Below are positions 8,904 through 16,299 of a DNA stretch of 58,919 bases, piece after piece. Source of the DNA: Apilactobacillus kunkeei (GTDB lineage: Bacteria; Bacillota; Bacilli; Lactobacillales; Lactobacillaceae); NCBI RefSeq assembly GCF_001308195.1, contig NZ_JXDF01000019.1, positions 1 to 58,919 of the forward strand, in the 5' to 3' direction. The notes below the pieces were generated by a model. The model did no database searches. It saw nothing but the letters and a program-made list of their open reading frames with translations, and was not told where the DNA came from. The translations under genes and the position numbers were made by a program. The number at the start of each line of letters is the position of its first letter. Positions within the stretch are counted from its first letter, which is position 1.

Positions 8904-9538
8904 TGAATCCCGTATTAAAACTACTGATGATGTTAGTGATTGCACTGGAAATCTCATTTACAACATCAGTTAGACTAAATCTAGTTATTTTTATCGTTAG
9001 TCTAATTTATCTAATCTTTTTCGCTTCTTTCAAGCGAATTATATACTTATTATTTGTTACATTAATTCCTGCGATTGGAATTTATTTCGCTCAAAAGATT
9101 AATGGTAATTATCAATATGGTATCTTATTGGTGACACGTCTATATGCGTTTGTCACCCTTGGTGGCACGTACACTTGTAAAACATCCATGGAGGATTTGG
9201 CTGGAAGTCTAGAACAAAACTTTCGCGTACCCAGCAAGTTTGCCTACGGAGTCATGGGAGCCTTTAACTTGATTGAAACTATCAAACAAGAAATTATTGA
9301 TATCAAGTTAGCTGCTAAAATGAGAAACGTACACTTATCGTATGTTTCACCTACCCTTTACTTCAAGTCAATCCTGGCTGCGATGAACTGGTCCACCCTA
9401 CTAGCCCAAGGAATGAATTCACATTTATTTGTTGAAGGAAGTAGCAGAACCCATTTTAAAAAAATTACAATTAAAACCACTGACTACCTAATTTTTATAG
9501 TCGTACTTATTGCTATCCAAATTATCCTGATTTTTTAG
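8903..9538 (+). CDS. ykoC: ECF transporter transmembrane (T) component YkoC
   Basis: The 211-aa T component couples the ATPase to YkoE. Hydrophobic segments lie near both ends, and the cytoplasmic coupling helices contain the Ala-Arg-like motifs seen here as KLAAKMRNVHLSY (compare the CbiQ/EcfT Ala-Arg-Gly motif). It is the last gene of the TPP-controlled operon and overlaps ykoD by one base. No clear terminator follows before the next small gene, which has its own -10-like TATAAT near 9570. Confidence 0.9.
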   Translation: MNPVLKLLMMLVIALEISFTTSVRLNLVIFIVSLIYLIFFASFKRIIYLLFVTLIPAIGIYFAQKINGNYQYGILLVTRLYAFVTLGGTYTCKTSMEDLAGSLEQNFRVPSKFAYGVMGAFNLIETIKQEIIDIKLAAKMRNVHLSYVSPTLYFKSILAAMNWSTLLAQGMNSHLFVEGSSRTHFKKITIKTTDYLIFIVVLIAIQIILIF

Positions 9539-9610
9539 ATTTTATTTTTCTGCTTATACTAAAATAAGTTATAATGTAATTGTCGGATGGATTTTGTTAG
9601 GAGGGTTCTT

Positions 9611-9793
9611 ATGAATCGTAAATTGAATAAGATTGCTGAAGAAATTGTTACTTATCAGAAAAATAATGATATCCCAGATACATTATTGGCTTATAACCTA
9701 CATTTTAGTGTAGAAGAGTTGCATGATATTAAAAGCATGCGTAGATCTCCAAATCAGGATGAAGTAAATATAATCAAACAAAAATTAGGCTAA
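9611..9793 (+). CDS. Small protein of about 60 aa (LBP_cg2779-like)
   Basis: The product, MNRKLNKIAEEIVTYQ and onward, looks all-helical, with a helix-turn-helix-like arrangement (AYNLHFSVEELHDIKSM). From memory it matches the small Lactobacillus LBP_cg2779 family of unknown function. The ATG at 9611 is chosen because AGGAGG sits 7 bases before it; the longer frame from 9587 runs through that site. It is monocistronic and ends at a strong hairpin whose near-copy lies at 12046. DNA binding is possible but unproven. Confidence 0.75.
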   Translation: MNRKLNKIAEEIVTYQKNNDIPDTLLAYNLHFSVEELHDIKSMRRSPNQDEVNIIKQKLG

Positions 9794-9795
9794 GC

Positions 9796-9830
9796 AAAAA
9801 GGAACCCGAAAAATCGGGTTCCTTTTTTAT
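9796..9830. terminator. Terminator, left copy of a duplicated hairpin
   Basis: GGAACCCG-loop-CGGGTTCC is flanked by an A-run and a T-run. Over the 22-base hairpin it differs at one loop base from the hairpin at 12046-12080, on the other side of the ABC cassette. It is usable in both directions. Confidence 0.85.
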
Positions 9831-10561
9831 TTAAAGCTCATTTTAAAAAGTTTTCTAACAATCACAAAAACAACAATTGTGATTATAACTGCCGATATAT
9901 ACAAGCTAATATATTCTACAAACTGATTTTTGTTACTTACAATGTTAACTTTAAACAAACCAATAGTTCTAATTTGCCATGCCCATGGTAAAATTATCCA
10001 ACTTTTATCAAAAATAACTGTCTCAGACAGAGCAGATAATATAAATCCCATAAATCCAAAAATTAGAACCCCTGTCGTATTAAACATTTTAGCAATAATA
10101 AATGACATGAAATATTGTATGATTGATAAACTAGAAAAAAATATACAAAAAAGAATACAATAGTAAAAGGGTAAAAACATGACATTAAAAAACAACCGTA
10201 AAATTATCCAGTAAATAACAAAAGATAATGTTATTTCACAAAAATACAATATTATATAAAACAAAATTTGAATCTGAATGACATTTACAGGATGATATGG
10301 AGTACTTAATTCATTTTTATATTCTCCTGCCTTTACCTCTCTATCATTAAACATTGCGGCTAAAATAGAAATCATAACGGGACTGGCAATTGATATAATA
10401 ATAAAAAAATCTACCATGATAGTTTGTTGTGTTTTCATATATCTATTAAGGCCTAATAAAACAGATAATAAGACTGGATAAATTATCATAGTCGCTATGT
10501 GAATATATCCAATATAGCTCCTCTTTAATTTAATAATTTCCGACATGAATATATTAAACAT
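9827..10561 (-). CDS. Lantibiotic-immunity-type ABC permease (LanG/MutG-like)
   Basis: The 244-aa protein has six predicted membrane helices and an N-terminal cytoplasmic MSEIIKLKRSYIGY segment, as in ABC-2 immunity permeases of the MutG/NisG type. It is the third gene of a compact lanF-lanE-lanG-type operon and overlaps the preceding gene by 8 bases. AGGAGG lies 7 bases before the ATG. Base composition is much more AT-rich than the neighbours, with many ATA codons, suggesting transfer. No lantibiotic precursor or modification gene is nearby. The family call is moderate, since permeases of this class are weakly conserved. Confidence 0.75.
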   Translation of the reverse strand: MFNIFMSEIIKLKRSYIGYIHIATMIIYPVLLSVLLGLNRYMKTQQTIMVDFFIIISIASPVMISILAAMFNDREVKAGEYKNELSTPYHPVNVIQIQILFYIILYFCEITLSFVIYWIILRLFFNVMFLPFYYCILFCIFFSSLSIIQYFMSFIIAKMFNTTGVLIFGFMGFILSALSETVIFDKSWIILPWAWQIRTIGLFKVNIVSNKNQFVEYISLYISAVIITIVVFVIVRKLFKMSFK

Positions 10562-11282
10562 TGCTTACCTCCTGTTTGGTAAACAGGTAACTTTCAATAA
10601 TAATCATTAATATGAAAAACAATAATGAAAACAAAATGCTTTCGATTGGAAATGATGTGATTTTATTGGTATCCATGGGAACACCGTTTACATTCATTTT
10701 TGTAATAGAAGAAACTGTTATAGAAGACCAGCTAAAAGGTATAAAACCGGCATAACTACTACCCGCACAAATGACTCCTACAATCATTCCAAAAAAAGCG
10801 ATCAATATGCTAAAGAACATATTCAGTAATCTACTAATCATTAAGAAGAATGGTATCATCCACATACTGCTTATATACATAACAATAATAGCGAGAACTA
10901 AATGAGACAAGCTAACAGTACTTTGTAAAAAAGTTGATGTTAAAAAAACTAAAATTAATAATATTAAATTACCAATTAGAAACATGATATCAAGTGATAT
11001 TATTCTACAAAATTCGTACTTAAATAAGTTATTGGATGAGCTTAATATCATTTTATATTGAGTAGATACATTTTCCCTATGATGTGAAAGTCCCGATATT
11101 AATGAAGATAACAAAATAATCCATAAGATACTCCATTGATTTAACAAACTTTGCAAGGCAAATGTATTATTACTGAATAAAAATGATACTAAAATGACTG
11201 ACAAAACAGGTACAAATATTAATGTCCAAATAATTGAAGAACGCTTGATTTTTAAAATTTCCATATCAATTAGTCTTATCAT
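10554..11282 (-). CDS. Lantibiotic-immunity-type ABC permease (LanE/MutE-like)
   Basis: The 242-aa, six-helix permease starts MIRLIDMEILKIKRSSIIW, the usual cytoplasmic lead-in of these subunits. Near residues 180-205 it has a WSSITVSSITKMNVNGVP extracellular stretch like that of MutE/EpiE proteins. It lies 2 bases after the ATPase gene and overlaps the next permease gene by 8, so the three are co-transcribed. It would form the membrane half of an exporter that removes antimicrobial peptides from the membrane. Unlike its neighbours it is strongly AT-rich. Confidence 0.75.
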   Translation of the reverse strand: MIRLIDMEILKIKRSSIIWTLIFVPVLSVILVSFLFSNNTFALQSLLNQWSILWIILLSSLISGLSHHRENVSTQYKMILSSSNNLFKYEFCRIISLDIMFLIGNLILLILVFLTSTFLQSTVSLSHLVLAIIVMYISSMWMIPFFLMISRLLNMFFSILIAFFGMIVGVICAGSSYAGFIPFSWSSITVSSITKMNVNGVPMDTNKITSFPIESILFSLLFFILMIIIESYLFTKQEVSNV

Positions 11283-11284
11283 TT

Positions 11285-11971
11285 TTACACCTCGCTAATC
11301 GTTTTTAGAAATAAATCTTCCAAATCTTCATCGCTATCATATTTTTTCTCAAGTCTAAGTTTTCCCTTAACAATGATTCCAATTTCATCAGCCAAATGAC
11401 TCATTTCTGAGAGAGCATGACTAGAAATTAAGACAGTAATATCCTGCTGAGTGAGTTTCTTTATTAATTCTCTTAATTCTTGAATTCCAACAGGATCCAA
11501 CCCGTTAGTTGGTTCATCCAAAATTAATAACTTAGGATTAGATATAAGAGCTAATCCGATTCCTAGTCTTTGTTTCATTCCTAAAGAAAAATCTCTGGAT
11601 TTCTTTTTATTATTGTCTAATCCTACTTGTTTTAATACCTTATCAATTCTACTTTTAGGGACATCTCTAAGTTTGGCTACTACTTCCAAATTTTCGTATG
11701 AAGTCAAATTTCCGTAAATAGGTGCATTTTCAATTAATGATCCTATATCATTTAGAACCTCTCTATTCCAATCTTTTCCATTAAAGTAAACTTTTCCCGA
11801 TGACGACTGCATCATTCCGGTTATTATTTTCATTAATGTCGTTTTTCCTGCTCCATTTGGTCCTAGCAAGCAATAAACTTTTCCCTCAGGAATATGTATA
11901 GATACATTATCTAGAGCAATTTGATTATGAAATTTTTTGGTTAAACCATTTGTTTCCAATATATTTGACAT
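11285..11971 (-). CDS. Lantibiotic-protection-type ABC ATPase (LanF/MutF-like)
   Basis: The 228-aa ATP-binding subunit has Walker A GPNGAGKTT (37-45), the segment IGSLIENAPIYGNLTSYENL typical of bacitracin/lantibiotic protection ATPases, signature FSLGMKQRLGIG and Walker B LLILDEPTNGLDP. It is the first gene of the minus-strand operon with the two permeases. The ribosome site is AAAGGGGGA. Role inferred: energising expulsion of cationic or lantibiotic peptides. No two-component regulator lies next to it, unlike many bacitracin-type systems. Confidence 0.82.
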   Translation of the reverse strand: MSNILETNGLTKKFHNQIALDNVSIHIPEGKVYCLLGPNGAGKTTLMKIITGMMQSSSGKVYFNGKDWNREVLNDIGSLIENAPIYGNLTSYENLEVVAKLRDVPKSRIDKVLKQVGLDNNKKKSRDFSLGMKQRLGIGLALISNPKLLILDEPTNGLDPVGIQELRELIKKLTQQDITVLISSHALSEMSHLADEIGIIVKGKLRLEKKYDSDEDLEDLFLKTISEV

Positions 11972-12045
11972 AATAATATCCCCCTTTTCTGGGTCATTAT
12001 AGCATCACTTTTTCATATATTTTTATAAATTTTCCTTAATAATAT

Positions 12046-12080
12046 AAAAAAGGAACCCGAAATATCGGGTTCCTTTTTTT
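12046..12080. terminator. Terminator, right copy of the duplicated hairpin
   Basis: The 22-base GGAACCCG-loop-CGGGTTCC hairpin matches that at 9801-9822 except for one loop base, and has A- and T-runs on either side. It ends the Sm-repeat gene on the minus strand. Confidence 0.85.
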
Positions 12081-12081
12081 A

Positions 12082-13242
12082 TTACATATCGCCTTTTCTT
12101 CTTAGACGTTGTTCGTCTAGATAAGCATAGATGTATTCAAAACCAACTTCAACGATGTCATTTAACGGAATCTTTTGTCCGTAAATGAAGAAGTTAACTG
12201 TTTCATCCAATAGACTGAACTTCATTGATTCAGGGCCAATCTTTTCCGGGTAACCCAAGAAGTTACTGCCGGACTTTAATTGCAAGCGAATCAATTGATG
12301 CTTGTTCATGGATTGCGTCAAGATGGCGTTTAAATTATCTTCGGTACTGTCGAATTCACGAGAATCGTTTAATACCGGTTGTGATGCATTATGATCTGCG
12401 ATGTTTTGATCCTTCATTAGTTGAACCAATTCAAGATAATCGTTGCCAACGGTGACTCTTTGAATGCCATTCATTCGAATGAAGACATATCCACCGAATT
12501 GTCCTGACATGTCGACCACCTTCAGGATGGCACCACTGTCGTTTAACATGATGACCTCACCGACATAGAAGAAGTGGTCATTGTATCGACAACGAACTTC
12601 GACTAGGTTGTGATGATGGAATGAATCGTTCAATAAATCGATGATGTTGTTGATTGATTCGGCGGTCTTGGCAATGTTTTGTTCCTTAACCTTTCCCATT
12701 ACCTTACTCATGACACTTAGTTCACGACCTTGGAATTCAATGATCATGCTTTGGTTAAAGCCCATGGTGACCAACTCGTTTTGCATGAAGTCAAACTTGT
12801 TAATGCGTAAGAACTTAAAGGAATCATTGCTGATTTTCTTAACCATCCCTGTGTAGAAACGTTCCGCTTCATTGTCGTGAATTAGGATAACCTCTTGGTT
12901 TAAGTATGCTTGAATTAGAATTTGTGGGAACAAGTTGTTGTTGGAATCAAAGTGTAATTCGCTGGGTTTGGATTCCATTAATCCCTCGTCCTTTGCGATT
13001 AACATCTTTTCTTTGATGCTGTCTAGGTCTTCACTTTGGCGTTCCACACTCTCGATGATGGAAGTCTTCATTGCGACGTATCCATCGGCCAGACCACTGG
13101 ATTCGTATGTGGCAATGATGACCTCGTCATCGTTATAAGTTTCAATATAGCCGGTGTAAAAAATATCACCAGTGTTTAAGTAGATATTCACCAGTTGTTT
13201 CTTGCTCATTGCTGCATTTAAATCTGCAATGATAGAGTTCAT
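12082..13242 (-). CDS. Protein with four tandem Sm/Hfq-like repeats, function unknown
   Basis: I do not recognise a named family. The 386-aa soluble protein contains four copies of a roughly 80-residue unit at about 3-80, 102-182, 198-277 and 304-381. Each opens with a short helix and then follows the strand pattern of an Sm barrel, for example QLVNIYLNTGDIFYTGYIET, a loop, then GYVAMKTSIIESVE. This order resembles Hfq (VTIFL-NG-G-IESFD then Y-HAISTV). Repeats 1 and 3 are the most alike. The ATG at 13242 fits GAGGG spacing better than the one at 13248. It starts 14 bases after the asparaginase stop and is probably co-transcribed. RNA or protein binding is inferred only. Confidence 0.7.
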   Translation of the reverse strand: MNSIIADLNAAMSKKQLVNIYLNTGDIFYTGYIETYNDDEVIIATYESSGLADGYVAMKTSIIESVERQSEDLDSIKEKMLIAKDEGLMESKPSELHFDSNNNLFPQILIQAYLNQEVILIHDNEAERFYTGMVKKISNDSFKFLRINKFDFMQNELVTMGFNQSMIIEFQGRELSVMSKVMGKVKEQNIAKTAESINNIIDLLNDSFHHHNLVEVRCRYNDHFFYVGEVIMLNDSGAILKVVDMSGQFGGYVFIRMNGIQRVTVGNDYLELVQLMKDQNIADHNASQPVLNDSREFDSTEDNLNAILTQSMNKHQLIRLQLKSGSNFLGYPEKIGPESMKFSLLDETVNFFIYGQKIPLNDIVEVGFEYIYAYLDEQRLRRKGDM

Positions 13243-13256
13243 AAACATCCCTCACT

Positions 13257-14234
13257 CTATGATATTGCGTTACTCATAAATCTAGCTAACTCTTCACCAG
13301 ACTTGTGCGCACTTAACGCAATGATTAATTTAATACGTGCTTTTTGTCCGTTTAGACCGTGACAGAATTCTAAGCCCATTTCTTCCAGTTGAATTCCTCC
13401 ACCTTCGTAGGCGTAGATGTCTTGGGCAACCCCACTTAGACATCTGGAAACCAAAATGACTGGGATGTTTCTGTCGACTAAACGTTTTACTGAATCTAAT
13501 GTTTCAGGAGGTAGGTTACCAGCACCTAGTCCTTCGATTACTAGACCGTTGGTTTGATCATTATCTAAAGCGTCAAACAAGGTGCCGTCCATGCCGGCAA
13601 AAGCCTTGATTAGATAAACGTGGTCCACTAGTGAATTAACGTTGACGACTTCACTTTGGATTAGTTCTTGGTAAAATGTTGGTTCATGTTTGGAAATAAT
13701 TCCGATTGGACCAAATGTTGGTGTTCTAAAAGTCGCCACGTTGGTAGTGTGGGTCTTAGTAACGTATCTGGCGGTGTGAATTTCATCGTTCATCGCCACC
13801 AAGACACCCTTGTTCTTAGCTTGTGGGCTAGCAGCAGTTGCTGCAGCATTCAATAAGTTGTATAGACCATCTGAACCAATTTCGTTTGATGAACGCATGG
13901 CACCAGTTACGACAACTGGAAAATCATTGGCCAAAGTTAAGTCCAAGAAGTAGGCAGTTTCTTCTAGGGTATCGGTACCGTGGGTAACTACGACACCGTC
14001 GTATCCTTGCTTTCTTGCTTCCTTAATTCGATTAGCGATTTCAAGCATTCTATCAGGGGTCATATGTGGAGATGGTAAGTTAAAAATCTCCTCATTAGTA
14101 ATATCGATTCCTTGATCTAATAAATTATCTTGTTGATTGGCGATTGGATTTTGTTCGTTTTGAACAACTTCCCCGCTTTCGTCTTGAGACATTGAAATAG
14201 TTCCACCGGTGTGAATTGCTAAAATATGCTTCAA
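13257..14234 (-). CDS. ansA: L-asparaginase
   Basis: The enzyme hydrolyses asparagine to aspartate and ammonia. The 325-aa protein has both catalytic threonine motifs, HTGGTIS at 8-14 and THGTDT at 84-89, followed by the family-typical EETAYFLDLT and TGAMRSSNEIGSDG. No signal peptide is present, so it is cytoplasmic. The start is TTG after GAGGGGGG. It is the first gene of a two-gene unit with the Sm-repeat protein. The aspartate it yields could feed the lysine pathway encoded further right. Confidence 0.9.
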   Translation of the reverse strand: MKHILAIHTGGTISMSQDESGEVVQNEQNPIANQQDNLLDQGIDITNEEIFNLPSPHMTPDRMLEIANRIKEARKQGYDGVVVTHGTDTLEETAYFLDLTLANDFPVVVTGAMRSSNEIGSDGLYNLLNAAATAASPQAKNKGVLVAMNDEIHTARYVTKTHTTNVATFRTPTFGPIGIISKHEPTFYQELIQSEVVNVNSLVDHVYLIKAFAGMDGTLFDALDNDQTNGLVIEGLGAGNLPPETLDSVKRLVDRNIPVILVSRCLSGVAQDIYAYEGGGIQLEEMGLEFCHGLNGQKARIKLIIALSAHKSGEELARFMSNAIS

Positions 14235-14319
14235 GATTATCCCCCCTCGTTTGTATCAAATAGTACTTTCCATTGTACATTATATTTGTGAAAGTGAACA
14301 ATTATATTCATTATAAGGA

Positions 14320-14348
14320 TTGCTTTTTTTTAGAAATTCGTCTAATAT
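14320..14348 (+). promoter_or_regulatory. Promoter of pbuX
   Basis: TTGCTT (14320-14325) and TAATAT (14343-14348) are spaced 17 bases apart, just upstream of the purine aptamer. Confidence 0.55.
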
Positions 14349-14372
14349 TGAATTACAAAATTAAATCAGTTA

Positions 14373-14443
14373 TTGCCTATATATTTACCATAATAAGGTT
14401 GGTAAGTTTCTACCCGGAACCGTAAAGTTCGGACTATAAGCAA
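14373..14443 (+). promoter_or_regulatory. Guanine-class purine riboswitch
   Basis: P1 pairs TTGCCTAT with ATAAGCAA (one mismatch). P2 is TTACCA/TGGTAA. The core joining segment GTTTCTACC and P3 CCGGAA/TTCGG are present. The specificity base in GGACTATA is C (14434), which pairs with guanine or hypoxanthine; adenine aptamers have U there. It precedes a purine permease gene. Confidence 0.9.
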
Positions 14444-14472
14444 AAAGATGAAGGTCTCTTTGCTTTTTCTAG
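14439..14472 (+). terminator. Expression-platform terminator of the guanine riboswitch
   Basis: AGCAAAAAGA pairs with TCTCTTTGCT (with a bulge), followed by TTTTCT. Its left arm overlaps the 3' strand of aptamer P1, so ligand binding and this terminator must be linked. A further T-rich stretch follows at 14481-14492. Confidence 0.6.
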
Positions 14473-14527
14473 CATTGAGGCTTTTTTATTTTTCAGGGTA
14501 ATAATTAAATATTAGGAGGAATTTTGT

Positions 14528-15835
14528 TTGGATAATCATGAAAGCAATTTGCAACAGGTATCCCAATTTAAGGCTGCCATTTTAGGTTTCCAACACTTGT
14601 TAGCAATGTATTCAGGTGACGTTATCGTCCCATTGCTAATTGGTGCTTTCTTACACTTCAATGCAGCTCAAATGACTTACCTGGTTTCTGCAGATATTTT
14701 TATGTGTGGGATTGCCACACTATTACAACTTAAGAAGACCCCACTTACGGGGATTGGTCTTCCTGTTGTATTGGGATGTGCGGTACAAGTTATCACACCA
14801 CTTGAAACTATTGGTGGTACTTTAGGTGTCGCATATATTTATGGAGCTATTATTTGTTCAGGTTTATTCGTATTTTTAATCTCAGGACTTTTCGCGAAAC
14901 TACGTAAGTTCTTCCCACCAGTAGTTACTGGTTCACTAATTACCATCATTGGTTTCTCATTAGTACCAGTTGCCGTTCAAAACTTGGGTGGTGGAAACGC
15001 TTCAGCTAAGAACTTCGCCGACCCTCACGATTTAATCGTCGGTCTAATTACTATGGCCGTTATTATCTTGATTAACATCTTTGGAAAAGGTTTCTTCAGA
15101 TCAATCTCTGTATTGGTTGGGATGGTAGTCGGAACTGTGATTGCTTATGCACTTGGCATGATTTCATTTGCTTCAGTCGCTCAAGCTAGCTGGTTCCACT
15201 TCCCACAACCTTTCTACTTTGGTACACCACACTTCAGTTGGTCAGCTATTCTAACCATGATTTTAGTATCACTAACTACCATGGTGGAATCAACCGGTGT
15301 CTTCTTGGCACTTGCTGATTTAACTGGTCGTAAGCTAAGTGAAAAGGACCTAGCTAACGGTTACCGTGCTGAAGGTATCGCCGCTATGCTTGGTGGTGTC
15401 TTCAACACCTTCCCATACTCAACTTTCTCAGAAAACGTTGGTGTGGTTCAACTATCAGGTATTAAGACTAAACGCCCAATCTACTACGCCGGATTATTCC
15501 TATTAATCTTAGGTCTACTTCCTAAGGCTGGTGCTGTGGCAACTGTCATTCCAAGTTCAGTACTTGGTGGTGCCATGGTTGTAATGTTTGGTATGGTTGG
15601 GGTTCAAGGTATCCGTATTTTACAAAACGTTGACTTCAACAAGAATGCGAACCTATTAATCGTTGCCCTATCAGTTGGTACTGGTATTGGTGTAACAGTT
15701 TACCCACAAATCTTCAGATCACTTCCACAAGCTGCTCAAATCATCCTAGACAATGGTATCGTTGTTGGTGGTTTCCTAGCTGTCCTATTAAGTTTCTTAT
15801 TCAGCTTAACTGGTCAAATTGAATTGGAAGACTAA
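14528..15835 (+). CDS. pbuX: Xanthine/purine permease (NCS2 nucleobase:cation symporter)
   Basis: The 435-aa, roughly 12-14-helix protein has NCS2 features: a GFQHLLAMYSGDVIVPLLIG opening, the GIGLPVVLGCAVQVITPLETIG segment and the GVFNTFPYSTFSENVGVVQL signature. The start is TTG, 7 bases after AGGAGGA. The guanine riboswitch upstream supports xanthine/guanine rather than uracil transport. It is followed by a hairpin and a small gene of unknown function. Confidence 0.92.
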   Translation: MDNHESNLQQVSQFKAAILGFQHLLAMYSGDVIVPLLIGAFLHFNAAQMTYLVSADIFMCGIATLLQLKKTPLTGIGLPVVLGCAVQVITPLETIGGTLGVAYIYGAIICSGLFVFLISGLFAKLRKFFPPVVTGSLITIIGFSLVPVAVQNLGGGNASAKNFADPHDLIVGLITMAVIILINIFGKGFFRSISVLVGMVVGTVIAYALGMISFASVAQASWFHFPQPFYFGTPHFSWSAILTMILVSLTTMVESTGVFLALADLTGRKLSEKDLANGYRAEGIAAMLGGVFNTFPYSTFSENVGVVQLSGIKTKRPIYYAGLFLLILGLLPKAGAVATVIPSSVLGGAMVVMFGMVGVQGIRILQNVDFNKNANLLIVALSVGTGIGVTVYPQIFRSLPQAAQIILDNGIVVGGFLAVLLSFLFSLTGQIELED

Positions 15836-15850
15836 TCAATGTAAAATGAT

Positions 15851-15887
15851 AACCATCATGTATAATATGCATGATGGTTATTTTTTT
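15851..15887 (+). terminator. Terminator after pbuX with a TATAAT in its loop
   Basis: A perfect 10-bp stem, AACCATCATG / CATGATGGTT, is followed by ATTTTTTT. The loop contains TATAAT, a possible -10 element for the small gene whose ribosome site starts right after the T-run. Confidence 0.75.
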
Positions 15888-15897
15888 GGAGGCAATT

Positions 15898-16269
15898 ATG
15901 GATAATAACGAAAGATTTTACGAACCCAAAAACTCAAAAGACGCAATGCGTTTTATCGAACGCCTATTCAACTCATACAAGGACTCTCCTTTGACCCAAT
16001 CACTATTGGTCTACCACCAAAAGTTGATCAATCAATTGAGAGATAATATCGAACCAGCTGCTAAGACCGAAGGCATTGAAAGCCGCGTGAAAGCAGCGCA
16101 AAACATGCAACGCATCATGGCTGACTGGGTACAAATAAAGATGGCTGGCAAACCTTACAACGGTCGTATGCATCACTTTGATTTCCAACCAGATTCAGCT
16201 CAACAAAAGTTCAAACGAAACAACATTAAACTTTCAAATAACGGTGGTCACCAATCCAGTCGCCACTAA
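15898..16269 (+). CDS. Hypothetical protein, 123 aa
   Basis: No family is recognised. The product begins MDNNERFYEPKNSKDAMRF, is basic and mainly helical, and has a polar, probably disordered tail rich in Asn, Gln and His. No signal peptide or membrane helix is seen. GGAGG lies 5 bases before ATG 15898; the longer frame from 15871 would start inside the preceding terminator stem and is rejected. It ends at its own hairpin. The only context is its place after pbuX. Confidence 0.7.
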   Translation: MDNNERFYEPKNSKDAMRFIERLFNSYKDSPLTQSLLVYHQKLINQLRDNIEPAAKTEGIESRVKAAQNMQRIMADWVQIKMAGKPYNGRMHHFDFQPDSAQQKFKRNNIKLSNNGGHQSSRH

Positions 16270-16299
16270 AAAAAGCCGCTTTTAAAAGCGACTTTTTTA
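16268..16299. terminator. Terminator between convergent genes
   Basis: AAGCCGCTTTT pairs with AAAAGCGACTT (one mismatch), with flanking A- and T-runs. It is shared by the hypothetical gene and the convergent efflux pump. Confidence 0.75.

Noticed and set aside
9827-12045. Complete lantibiotic biosynthesis locus
   Set aside because: Only the three immunity-type ABC genes are present. I found no short precursor-like gene with a Cys/Ser/Thr-rich tail, no LanB/C/M-like gene and no two-component system next to them.
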